A stretch of DNA of 6,881 nt, taken from NCBI GenBank assembly GCA_028823075.1, contig JAPKCE010000103.1, positions 1 through 6,881 on the forward strand. The letters run 5' to 3'. Below are positions 1 to 5,087 of this stretch, piece after piece (the first letter of the stretch is position 1; every line of letters begins with the position of its first letter). The position numbers and the translations under genes were made by a program. This stretch comes from Myxococcota bacterium (lineage in GTDB: Bacteria > Myxococcota > UBA4151). Under the pieces are notes generated by a model. That model saw only the letters and a list, made by a program, of their open reading frames with translations, had not been told where the DNA came from and ran no database searches.

Positions 1-2
1 CG

Positions 3-749
3 CCAACCTGGGCCTTCATGTTAGCCCCCGACGCTCAGCCCGATCATGTTGTGTTAATGCAGGCTTCGCTCGCGAAAGCCGTGCAGGCCAATGATAAGTT
101 GCATATCGTGGACGCCGAAATTTCAGCACTTCCCGCCGACCTTCAAGCAGCACTCAACGAAGGCTGTCGCATTTCCTCCTGCCGCACTGCGCTTTTGGCA
201 GCCTTAAAAGTGCCGCAAGCGTTAATCGTCGAGATGAACAGCAGCGGAAGTTCGATGGTGTTCACCCTCTTCTCGGCCGCTGGTGAGACGCTCGGACGCA
301 GCGACGGTAGTTGCATTGCCTGTTTGGAAGATGAGCCCAAACGCGATCTGGTGATCGCCGAGATGGTTCAGGACCTGTACCTGAAACCGGAACCCAAAAC
401 GGCTGAGGTTCGCGCTTCAGGCCCCGACGGTAAGGGCCCGCTGATGCGCGGCAGCCAAAGGCGCAAAGCGCCTCAGGCGCTCAAGGTCGAGAAGCAAGCC
501 TGGTCCCCCAGTGTTTGGACTTATGCGGGGGCGGGCAGTTTAGCCGCTACCGGAACCACCTTGCTTATTCTCGCGTCGGGCGCTCATTCCTCTTACGTTG
601 AAGCGATGAACGAAGAGCGAGGGCCTGGCGAAATCCAGGGCATCGCTGATGCAGGGCAAACGCGTGAGGCTCTAGGCTATACGGGCCTGTTGTTGTCGGT
701 TGGGGTGGTTGCCGCCTCTTATGTTCTTGAGCAGGAGGTGAAGCGATGA
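3..749 (+). CDS. Putative membrane protein with two C-terminal helices, 5' partial
   Basis: The reading frame is open to the left edge, so the gene probably begins upstream. An ATG at 18 would give 243 residues but has no Shine-Dalgarno. Numbering from that ATG, residues about 10-122 form a soluble alpha/beta domain with two cysteine pairs, C50/C55 and C99/C102. A charged linker follows, then hydrophobic helices at about 166-188 and 217-236, separated by a polar loop, and a short basic tail ending VKR. I know this plan (soluble domain with a late C-x2-C, then two helices around a loop) from many uncharacterised myxobacterial envelope proteins, some with a TolB-N or LpoB-like fold. That link is from memory of the pattern, not a search. 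It is the first readable gene of a four-gene operon and its TGA overlaps the next ATG. The exact function and the side of the membrane on which the soluble domain lies are unknown. Confidence 0.7.
   Translation, partial: PTWAFMLAPDAQPDHVVLMQASLAKAVQANDKLHIVDAEISALPADLQAALNEGCRISSCRTALLAALKVPQALIVEMNSSGSSMVFTLFSAAGETLGRSDGSCIACLEDEPKRDLVIAEMVQDLYLKPEPKTAEVRASGPDGKGPLMRGSQRRKAPQALKVEKQAWSPSVWTYAGAGSLAATGTTLLILASGAHSSYVEAMNEERGPGEIQGIADAGQTREALGYTGLLLSVGVVAASYVLEQEVKR
733..741 (+). promoter_or_regulatory. Strong Shine-Dalgarno for the cysteine-rich lipoprotein gene
   Basis: AGGAGGTGA is a near-perfect anti-16S match, ending four bases before the ATG at 746. It lies inside the end of the preceding gene, whose TGA (747-749) overlaps that ATG. 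The arrangement predicts efficient, coupled translation of the lipoprotein and fixes its start. Confidence 0.85.
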
Positions 750-1876
750 GGGCTTTACTTATCGGCGCAGCCTTGCTCGCCAGCGGTTGTCAGAATTGGG
801 ATCTACATAAACTCGAAGACGGCTGTTCGGTCGATGCCCAATGCGGCGAGTTTATGTATTGCGAAACGGTCACTGGGAGCTGCCGCTGCCAAGACGATCG
901 CGGTTGCGGTCTCGACGAGTTCTGTAACTCGCAAAACTTCTGTCAGGTGCGTTCCGGCTGTCTCTCCAACGAGGACTGCCCGTTGCTCGAATCGGATGGC
1001 CAACAGATCGAGCGCATTTGCGATATCCGCCGTAGCCAATGCATTCCTTTGCCCGGTTGCGGTATCGACGCTGATTGCCAATTCGGCGAGCTTTGCGCCA
1101 CCAATCAGACGTGTATTTCAGGCTGCCGAGACAACGGTGATTGCCCGCTCTCGCAGATCTGCAATTCGGGACAATGTTCGGCCGATCAATGCCTGACCAA
1201 CGCTGACTGTGATCCGGGCGAGCGCTGTGGCTCGGGCGAATGTGTGATCGATGATCGCGGCCCCTTCTGTCGAGCATGTCAAAATACCCGAGATGAACCG
1301 CCTGAATGTGGTGATTACGCCAACTACTGCTTGATCGACACCTCGTCGGCCAGCGGTTATTTCTGCGGTATTGACTGCGCTCGAGGACAAGAATGTCCCA
1401 AGGGTTATTCTTGCAACAACGTGCGCATCGTCACCTCGGTGCAATGTTCGGTTTCGGCCTGTGTCGATGGTTTCTGCCGCGGCGCCAGCGCCAGTTTCCA
1501 ATGCACGACCGATGAAGACTGCGAGAACCCGAGACCTCGCGGAACCTGCCCGAAAGAGGGCATGAACTGTCGCGGGGGCGAGGGTGCCCAGCGCGCCTAT
1601 TGCTCCTGCGTTGATGACGCCGATTGCCCGCGCGACGAATGCCGTGACGCCTCGATCACCGAAAGTTGCGAATCGGGAACTTGCTCGGTCAGCGGTGACG
1701 AATGTGCCAGTTCGGCTGATTGCTCCGGTAATCGCCTGGGTCATTGCCTCATCTCGGGTCATCGCTGTTACGACAATTTGGACTGCGATTTGATCGCCTG
1801 TGTTGATGGCGGCTGTCTAATCGGTCGCAACTGCGCGCCTGAAGAGGGCTTGAGCTGTCGAGATATGCCTCAGTGA
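746..1876 (+). CDS. Cysteine-rich modular lipoprotein
   Basis: This 376-residue protein opens with a short lipoprotein signal peptide whose lipobox reads LASGC, making C15 the likely lipidated residue. Q16 follows, so there is no Asp inner-membrane retention signal. I count 55 cysteines, so 54 remain besides the lipid anchor, an even number that could form 27 disulfides. From residue 26 the chain is a series of irregular modules of roughly 20-25 residues, such as GCGIDADCQFGELC (104-117) and CLTNADCDPGERC (149-161). Spacing is looser between 167 and 250, then the modules resume to about 360. Modules of this C-x4-D-C-x5-C kind resemble Dickkopf-N or EGF-like repeats and are frequent in secreted proteins of Myxococcota. 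Their ligands are mostly unknown. The gene overlaps both neighbours by four bases. Likely role: an oxidised, rigid surface or periplasmic scaffold or binding protein (inference). Confidence 0.8.
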   Translation: MRALLIGAALLASGCQNWDLHKLEDGCSVDAQCGEFMYCETVTGSCRCQDDRGCGLDEFCNSQNFCQVRSGCLSNEDCPLLESDGQQIERICDIRRSQCIPLPGCGIDADCQFGELCATNQTCISGCRDNGDCPLSQICNSGQCSADQCLTNADCDPGERCGSGECVIDDRGPFCRACQNTRDEPPECGDYANYCLIDTSSASGYFCGIDCARGQECPKGYSCNNVRIVTSVQCSVSACVDGFCRGASASFQCTTDEDCENPRPRGTCPKEGMNCRGGEGAQRAYCSCVDDADCPRDECRDASITESCESGTCSVSGDECASSADCSGNRLGHCLISGHRCYDNLDCDLIACVDGGCLIGRNCAPEEGLSCRDMPQ

Positions 1877-2154
1877 GGTTTCGCATTGGGCTCTTCTGTT
1901 TCGTGGCGCTATTATTCGCCGCTTGTCCAGACGACCCGATAACCATTGCAGCATCGGATGCAGGCTTCACAGTAAACGTTGACGGCGGCGTTGACACACC
2001 GTCGCACCAACGAGTCTTGGGCGTAACTGGTGGGGGCGCAGAGTTGCAATCTCCTAACTATAATTTGCAGATAAATGTCGGAGTACCGTCGCCAATTGGC
2101 CAGGGTTCGGGCGGCGGCAAAAAAATTAAGCTAGGTACTGGCGCTGCGCGCTAG
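1873..2154 (+). CDS. Small lipoprotein with a GGG...NY.L...VG.PS segment
   Basis: This gene encodes 93 residues and starts at GTG (1873-1875), which overlaps the previous stop as GTGA. No clear Shine-Dalgarno precedes it, so translation probably depends on coupling to the upstream gene. The N-terminus is a classic lipoprotein signal: RFR, a hydrophobic core to about residue 17, and a lipobox LFAAC with C18 as the likely acylated residue. After a short acidic linker, residues 53-89 carry a Gly-rich segment (TGGGAELQSPNYNLQINVG, then VPSPIGQGSGGG). This resembles one unit of the GGG-x-S-x-NY-x-L-x3-VG-x-P-x3-G motif seen in assorted bacterial secreted proteins, which probably folds as a beta hairpin. 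Its biochemical role is not known. Sitting between the large lipoprotein and the fibre-like gene suggests a small anchoring or assembly partner (inference). Confidence 0.72.
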   Translation: MRFRIGLFCFVALLFAACPDDPITIAASDAGFTVNVDGGVDTPSHQRVLGVTGGGAELQSPNYNLQINVGVPSPIGQGSGGGKKIKLGTGAAR

Positions 2155-2160
2155 ACGGCA

Positions 2161-2166
2161 AAGGAG
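2161..2166 (+). promoter_or_regulatory. Shine-Dalgarno of the fibre-like gene
   Basis: AAGGAG lies six bases upstream of the ATG at 2173 and just after the preceding stop codon (2152-2154). It supports the chosen start, which also places a complete signal peptide at the N-terminus. Confidence 0.8.
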
Positions 2167-2172
2167 CGAGCG

Positions 2173-3528
2173 ATGAAAACTATTCTTCTTGCCGTTTTGA
2201 TGGCGGCCCCCGCTTTTGCCGGGAGCGTCATGATCCCTATTCAAGGGCGCTTGACCGATAGTGCTGGCCTAGCGATCGACGGCGAGATTGCGATCAGCTT
2301 TTTGTTGCTTAGCAATGATCAAAGCGAACTCTTTGCGGAGCAGCAGGATGTTCTGGTGAGCGACGGGTTGTTCACTGTTTACTTGGGGCGCGACAACGAT
2401 CTCGCTTCGTCAGTTTTTAAGAACAATTCGAACATTAGCTTGAACGTCTCGGTAGCCGGCGAAGCCATGGGCGCTTTTCCCTTGGGCGTCGCGGCTTACG
2501 CGGCCGCTGCGATGCATGCCGAAGACGCCGACACCTTAGGCGGGCGCAGCGCCGCCGACTTTTCGCAAAGCGGTCATAGTCACGCCTCTGATTTTACAGT
2601 CGAAGGCGGGCTAGCGCTTAATGGGACGGTCTTTAGCATTGCCGACCAAGGCGTTACCTTTGCCAAAATAGCGCCTTGCGACAGTGGGCAGGTTCTCAAA
2701 TACGGTGGCAACGGTTGGGCTTGCGGGGCCGATGACCAGCGAGCGGTCATTACCGCTAGTGGGGGCCTCACCCGTAGCGGAAACATTATTCAGATTGCCA
2801 GCAGCGGCGTCACCGCAGCCCACCTTCGTAACGACTCTGTAGGTCATACAGAGATCGCTAGCGGGGCGGTTCGCGCCGACGAGATCGCCAATGATGCCGT
2901 GGGCCACGGCGAGATCGCCAACAACGCTGTTCGTTCGGCGGAGATTGCCAATGACGCGGTGGGCCATACAGAAATTGCCAGTGGAGCGGTTCGCGCCGCC
3001 GAGCTCGCCAACGACGCCGTAGATTCCACCAAGATCGCCGATAATGCAGTGCGTACTGCTCATATTCGAGACGGTGACGTGGTTGCGAGCAAGATTGCCA
3101 CGAACAGTATTACACAAGCACATTTGGCTGCGGCTTCGGTTGCCGCCAGTAAAGTAGCGGTTAACGCGGTGGCATTAAGTAAGATTGATAGCGCGGCCTG
3201 TGTCCAGAACTCGCTGATCCATCGGGGTGCGAACGGATGGGAATGCTCGGCTGAGTCGACTTCAAGAAGTCAGAACGGCACGACTCGCTTGTCGAGTGGG
3301 ATCATTCTCAAATGGGGTATGCAAAATTCAACATGGGATACAGCCCAAACCTTTAGTTATCCCGAGCGCTTTCCGTCGTTTACGTTGATGGTCCAAATCA
3401 CGCGAAAACAGTCCGGAGTAAGAGAGGTTTTGGTTCCAAATGCATGGACGCGCGACGGCTTTACAGTTGACCGCCACGACGATTTCACCGGTACTAAACC
3501 GTTTTCCTACTTCGCTATCGGCTACTAA
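2173..3528 (+). CDS. Secreted fibre-like protein with phage tail-fibre modules
   Basis: The protein has 451 residues. A signal peptide ends at AFA|G (16/17). Residues 20-110 form a beta-rich domain (IQGRLTDSAG, then DGLFTVYLG and PLGVAAYAA) of the kind that opens many secreted bacterial proteins with fibre modules. DTLGGRSAADF and an H-x-H motif (GHSH, 134-137) follow. Residues 211-340 are 13 exact decapeptides with consensus near DAVxxxEIAN. Two C-x14-C motifs, each containing a central NGW, bracket them (169-184 and 343-358). Residues 369-451 (SSGIILKWG, SYPERFPSF, DGFTV, terminal FSYFAIGY) resemble the Gp53-like C-terminal domain at the tip of phage tail fibres. No other phage gene lies nearby and the signal peptide is bacterial, so a cell-surface adhesin or fibre, probably oligomeric, is likelier than prophage debris (inference). 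It is the last gene of the operon and converges on prfA six bases away. Confidence 0.82.
   Translation: MKTILLAVLMAAPAFAGSVMIPIQGRLTDSAGLAIDGEIAISFLLLSNDQSELFAEQQDVLVSDGLFTVYLGRDNDLASSVFKNNSNISLNVSVAGEAMGAFPLGVAAYAAAAMHAEDADTLGGRSAADFSQSGHSHASDFTVEGGLALNGTVFSIADQGVTFAKIAPCDSGQVLKYGGNGWACGADDQRAVITASGGLTRSGNIIQIASSGVTAAHLRNDSVGHTEIASGAVRADEIANDAVGHGEIANNAVRSAEIANDAVGHTEIASGAVRAAELANDAVDSTKIADNAVRTAHIRDGDVVASKIATNSITQAHLAAASVAASKVAVNAVALSKIDSAACVQNSLIHRGANGWECSAESTSRSQNGTTRLSSGIILKWGMQNSTWDTAQTFSYPERFPSFTLMVQITRKQSGVREVLVPNAWTRDGFTVDRHDDFTGTKPFSYFAIGY
2572..2583 (+). other. H-x-H motif (GHSH) in the fibre-like protein
   Basis: Codons 134-137 read Gly-His-Ser-His, just after the DTLGGRSAADF segment and before the repeat shaft. 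H-x-H motifs in T4-type trimeric tail fibres (gp37, gp12) coordinate a metal ion along the threefold axis. A similar role here would imply a trimer, but that is inference from a four-residue motif. Confidence 0.4.
2677..2724 (+). repeat. C-x14-C motif, copy 1, before the decapeptide array
   Basis: Codons 169-184 encode CDSGQVLKYGGNGWAC. The same cysteine spacing with a central Leu and NGW recurs at 3199-3246. Segments like C-x2-GQVLK-x-NG-x-W-x-C are familiar from tail-fibre-like proteins. The two cysteines could close a disulfide loop after export. Confidence 0.65.
2803..3192 (+). repeat. 13 tandem 30-bp units encoding decapeptide repeats
   Basis: Codons 211-340 divide into exactly 13 ten-residue units with no insertions or deletions. 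Examples are DAVGHGEIAN, NAVRSAEIAN and DAVDSTKIAD. Position 3 is nearly always Val (Ile once) and position 8 is Ile, Leu or Val. Position 9 is usually Ala and position 10 is often Asn, Asp or Ser. Central units are close to each other and outer units have drifted. Repeats of this NDAVTSAKIA type are common in tail-fibre and secreted fibre proteins and probably form an elongated shaft. Confidence 0.9.
2833..3012 (+). repeat. Nested 60-bp higher-order repeat, three copies
   Basis: Inside the decapeptide array, units pair into 20-residue blocks at codons 221-240, 241-260 and 261-280. All read D(S/A)VGH(T/G)EIA, then AVR and E(I/L)AN. The first and third blocks differ at only 3 of 20 residues; the middle block is more diverged from both. 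The nucleotides differ mostly at third positions, so the duplications are not recent or the protein sequence is under selection. Confidence 0.8.
3199..3246 (+). repeat. C-x14-C motif, copy 2, after the decapeptide array
   Basis: Codons 343-358 encode CVQNSLIHRGANGWEC. Cysteine spacing, the Leu at the seventh place of copy 1 shifted by one, the Gly and the NGW triplet match copy 1 at 2677-2724. Its place between the array and the C-terminal tip domain suggests a capping or linker element. Confidence 0.65.
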
Positions 3529-3534
3529 CCCCGC

Positions 3535-4608
3535 TCAGTGCTGCGCTTGCGCCGCCAACTGTCGGGTCTGATGCTCCTGAATCAGGGCATCCAGCACTTT
3601 ACCCACTTCGCCATCTAAAATACCGGGTAGGTTATGCACCGTCAGGCCGATGCGATGATCGGTGACGCGATCTTGCGGGTAGTTATAAGTACGGATTTTC
3701 TCGCTGCGATCGCCTGAGCCTACCATCGCTTTACGATCGGCGGCCTGTTCGGCGTGTTTGGCTGCCTGATCAGCTTCGTAAAGGCGTGAGCGCAGCACAG
3801 ATAAGGCTTTCGCCTTGTTCTTATGCTGACTTTTTTCGTCCTGGCAGATGACGATGACGCCGGTGGGGATATGGGTCAATCGCACCGCCGAATCGGTGGT
3901 GTTGACCGACTGACCGCCCGGGCCCGAGGCACGGAACACGTCGATGCGCACATCACCCATTTTGATGTCGAATTCTGTGGCTTCCACCTCGGGAAGCACC
4001 GCCACGGTACAAGCGCTGGTGTGAATACGCCCTTGGCTTTCGGTCTTGGGTACGCGCTGCACGCGATGCGTTCCGGCTTCCCATTTTAGGCGGCCAAAAG
4101 CTTCGCTCCCGGTAATCCGGGCGATGATCTCTTTAAAGCCGCCGGAGCTGCCTTCAGAGCGCGAAACGACTTCGATGCGCCAGCCCTGAGTGCGATCGAC
4201 TAAGCGTTGGTACATGCGAAACAGATCGCCCACGAACAAGCTAGCCTCGTCGCCGCCCGTACCGGCTCGGATTTCTAAAATACAGTTACGGTCGTCGTCG
4301 GGGTTACGCGGCAGTAAGGCGAGCTGAAGTTCCTCTTTAAGTGCCGCTAAACGCTCGTCGATCTCTTCGGTTTCCATGCGAGCCATCTCGGCCATATCCG
4401 CATCGTCGTCGTTGAGAAGAGCCTGGGCCTCGGCGAGTTGATTGCCGAGGTTTTCTTGTTCTTCGGCGAGCTGGGCGATTGGCTCCAGGCGCTTTTGGGT
4501 CGTTACGATCTGGCGGTAGGCCTTCGGATCCGAAGCAATTTCCGGGTCGCCAAGCTGAGCCGTAAGCTCGGCATATTGGGCGCGGATTTCGGTGAGGCGT
4601 TCGTGCAT
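3535..4608 (-). CDS. prfA: Peptide chain release factor 1
   Basis: RF1 recognises UAA and UAG in the ribosomal A site and triggers hydrolysis of peptidyl-tRNA. The 357 residues are full length (E. coli RF1 has 360) and align end to end by eye. Landmarks are IRAGTGGDEASLF (113-125), the codon-reading P-x-T motif as PKT (187-189) in HRVQRVPKTESQGRIHTSA, and the catalytic GGQ (231-233) in ASGPGGQSVNTTDSAVR. SQHKNKAKALSVLRSRL, the conserved GSGDRSEKIRTYNYPQDRVTDHR and a normal C-terminal LIQEHQTRQLAA follow. The P-x-T motif separates it from RF2, which has SPF. ATG 4608 is the only usable start: the upstream codons are CCC, GAG, TTT, GTT, then TGA. The Shine-Dalgarno is weak (GAG only). The gene ends with TGA, an RF2 codon. 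rpmE lies upstream across a terminator hairpin, and prmC, the usual partner, does not follow. Confidence 0.97.
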   Translation of the reverse strand: MHERLTEIRAQYAELTAQLGDPEIASDPKAYRQIVTTQKRLEPIAQLAEEQENLGNQLAEAQALLNDDDADMAEMARMETEEIDERLAALKEELQLALLPRNPDDDRNCILEIRAGTGGDEASLFVGDLFRMYQRLVDRTQGWRIEVVSRSEGSSGGFKEIIARITGSEAFGRLKWEAGTHRVQRVPKTESQGRIHTSACTVAVLPEVEATEFDIKMGDVRIDVFRASGPGGQSVNTTDSAVRLTHIPTGVIVICQDEKSQHKNKAKALSVLRSRLYEADQAAKHAEQAADRKAMVGSGDRSEKIRTYNYPQDRVTDHRIGLTVHNLPGILDGEVGKVLDALIQEHQTRQLAAQAQH

Positions 4609-4650
4609 GGGCTCAAAAACTCAAAGACCTGCCCACGGTGCGGGCAGGTC
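4609..4650 (-). terminator. Intrinsic terminator after rpmE, directly ahead of prfA
   Basis: Read on the minus strand, GACCTGCCC (4650-4642) pairs perfectly with GGGCAGGTC (4634-4626), giving a GC-rich nine-base-pair stem with a seven-base loop. A T-rich run follows (TTTGAGTTTTTGAG, 4625-4612). It begins about 20 bases after the rpmE stop and its T-rich run reaches almost to the prfA ATG. It should end most rpmE transcripts. prfA must then depend on readthrough or on a promoter not identified here. The interrupted T-tract may make it a partial terminator. Confidence 0.8.
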
Positions 4651-4670
4651 CGAGAATTAGAGGTGAGTCG

Positions 4671-4877
4671 CTAGCTAGCGGCTTTGGAGTAACGACGGCG
4701 GAAGCGCTCGACGCGACCCTCGGCATCAACCAGCTTCTGCTTGCCGGTGTAGAAGGGATGGCAAGCCGAGCAGATATCGACGCTGTAGCTACCTGCGGTG
4801 GATCGGGTCTTAATAACCTGACCGCAAGCGCAGCTGATGTCCGCTTGTTTCGAATCGGGATGAATTCCGTTGCGCAT
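4671..4877 (-). CDS. rpmE: 50S ribosomal protein L31, zinc-binding type
   Basis: L31 sits on the large subunit at the bridge to the 30S head. The 68 residues match the bacterial L31 pattern from start (MRNGIHPD) to end (CHPFYTGKQKLVDAEGRVERF, then RRRYSKAAS). Four cysteines, C16, C18, C36 and C39 (C-x-C and C-x2-C), mark the zinc-containing C+ form rather than the zinc-free paralogue used under zinc starvation. An in-frame ATG at 4931 would add 18 residues. ATG 4877 is preferred because GGAGG lies five bases upstream and because the family begins at this point. The stop is TAG, a codon read by RF1, which the next gene encodes. A terminator hairpin follows the gene, and asnB is divergent upstream. 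Confidence 0.96.
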   Translation of the reverse strand: MRNGIHPDSKQADISCACGQVIKTRSTAGSYSVDICSACHPFYTGKQKLVDAEGRVERFRRRYSKAAS

Positions 4878-4882
4878 GGCAA

Positions 4883-4887
4883 CCTCC
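4883..4887 (-). promoter_or_regulatory. Shine-Dalgarno of rpmE
   Basis: On the minus strand GGAGG sits five bases before the ATG at 4877. It decides the start in favour of the 68-residue form over the longer frame from 4931. Confidence 0.85.
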
Positions 4888-4902
4888 GTCTTTGGGCGGC
4901 GA

Positions 4903-4931
4903 TCCGTAAGGCTGGCCTTGGGGAGCGTCAA
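4903..4931 (-). promoter_or_regulatory. Candidate sigma-70-type promoter for rpmE
   Basis: On the minus strand, TTGACG (4931-4926) is a good -35 match. It is followed after exactly 17 bases by TACGGA (4908-4903), which is a poor -10. Transcription would start roughly 20 bases before the rpmE ATG, leaving room for the GGAGG. Spacing and position are right but the -10 is weak, so this is tentative. Confidence 0.33.
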
Positions 4932-4960
4932 GCAAAAACGGCGTATTCCGCTCTGCCGGG

Positions 4961-5087
4961 CTAATTCGGTGATGTATTTAACTGCTGGAGTTTGGCCAAT
5001 TCACTAATCCATGCCAGACTACGGTAAGCCGCTTCACCAACAGCGCCATATGCTGCGCCCCAAGCGGTGTGAAGGACGAACTCAGTC
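4961..5087 (-). other. Divergent intergenic segment with a protein-like antisense tail
   Basis: Between rpmE and asnB the minus strand has an open frame ending at TAG 4961. Its last 42 codons, lying wholly outside asnB, read like a real C-terminus: Gly/Ala-rich AWGAAYGAVGEAAYRSLAW, then ISELAKLQQLN. Upstream the frame runs into the asnB coding region, where it is only a shadow, and it has no start or ribosome-binding site of its own. It could be the remnant of a lost gene or chance. Promoters for asnB must also lie in or near this stretch, but I could not pick one with confidence. Confidence 0.15.
5071..5076 (+). promoter_or_regulatory. Shine-Dalgarno of the asnB-type gene
   Basis: GAAGGA lies 11 bases before the GTG start at 5088, a slightly long spacing. 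It overlaps the in-frame stop TGA at 5070-5072 that bounds the frame. Confidence 0.55.

Noticed and set aside
834..1196. Plus-strand open frame of 120 codons in another frame inside the lipoprotein gene
   Set aside because: The composition is Arg/Ala/Ser-rich and looks random, there is no Shine-Dalgarno, and it lies wholly within the convincing gene.
1118..1762. Long minus-strand open frame (214 codons) opposite the cysteine-rich lipoprotein
   Set aside because: It is a shadow: Cys-, Gly- and Asp-rich codons give few stops in the antisense frame. It has no ribosome-binding site or recognisable domain, and the plus strand has a clear lipoprotein with coupled start.
2611..3123. Minus-strand open frame (170 codons) with its own apparent repeats opposite the fibre gene
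   Set aside because: The repeats are just the antisense reading of the decapeptide array. The signal peptide, Shine-Dalgarno and domains are all on the plus strand.
2803..3192. Tandem 30-bp periodicity as a CRISPR or non-coding satellite
   Set aside because: There are no alternating unique spacers. The periodicity is codon-phased, differences are largely at third positions, and the array sits inside one continuous gene.
2173..3528. Prophage or tailocin remnant, because of the tail-fibre-like domains
   Set aside because: No other phage structural, lysis or integration gene is in the window, and the protein has a Sec signal peptide, which phage fibres lack.
3240..3528. Recent transfer of the tip domain, suggested by two AGA arginine codons and slightly lower GC
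   Set aside because: AGA also occurs in asnB, so the codon signal is too weak to support separate origin.
4878..4931. Longer rpmE product starting at ATG 4931
   Set aside because: The 18 extra residues do not resemble L31, and the strong GGAGG plus the family N-terminus point to 4877. The same bases hold the promoter candidate.
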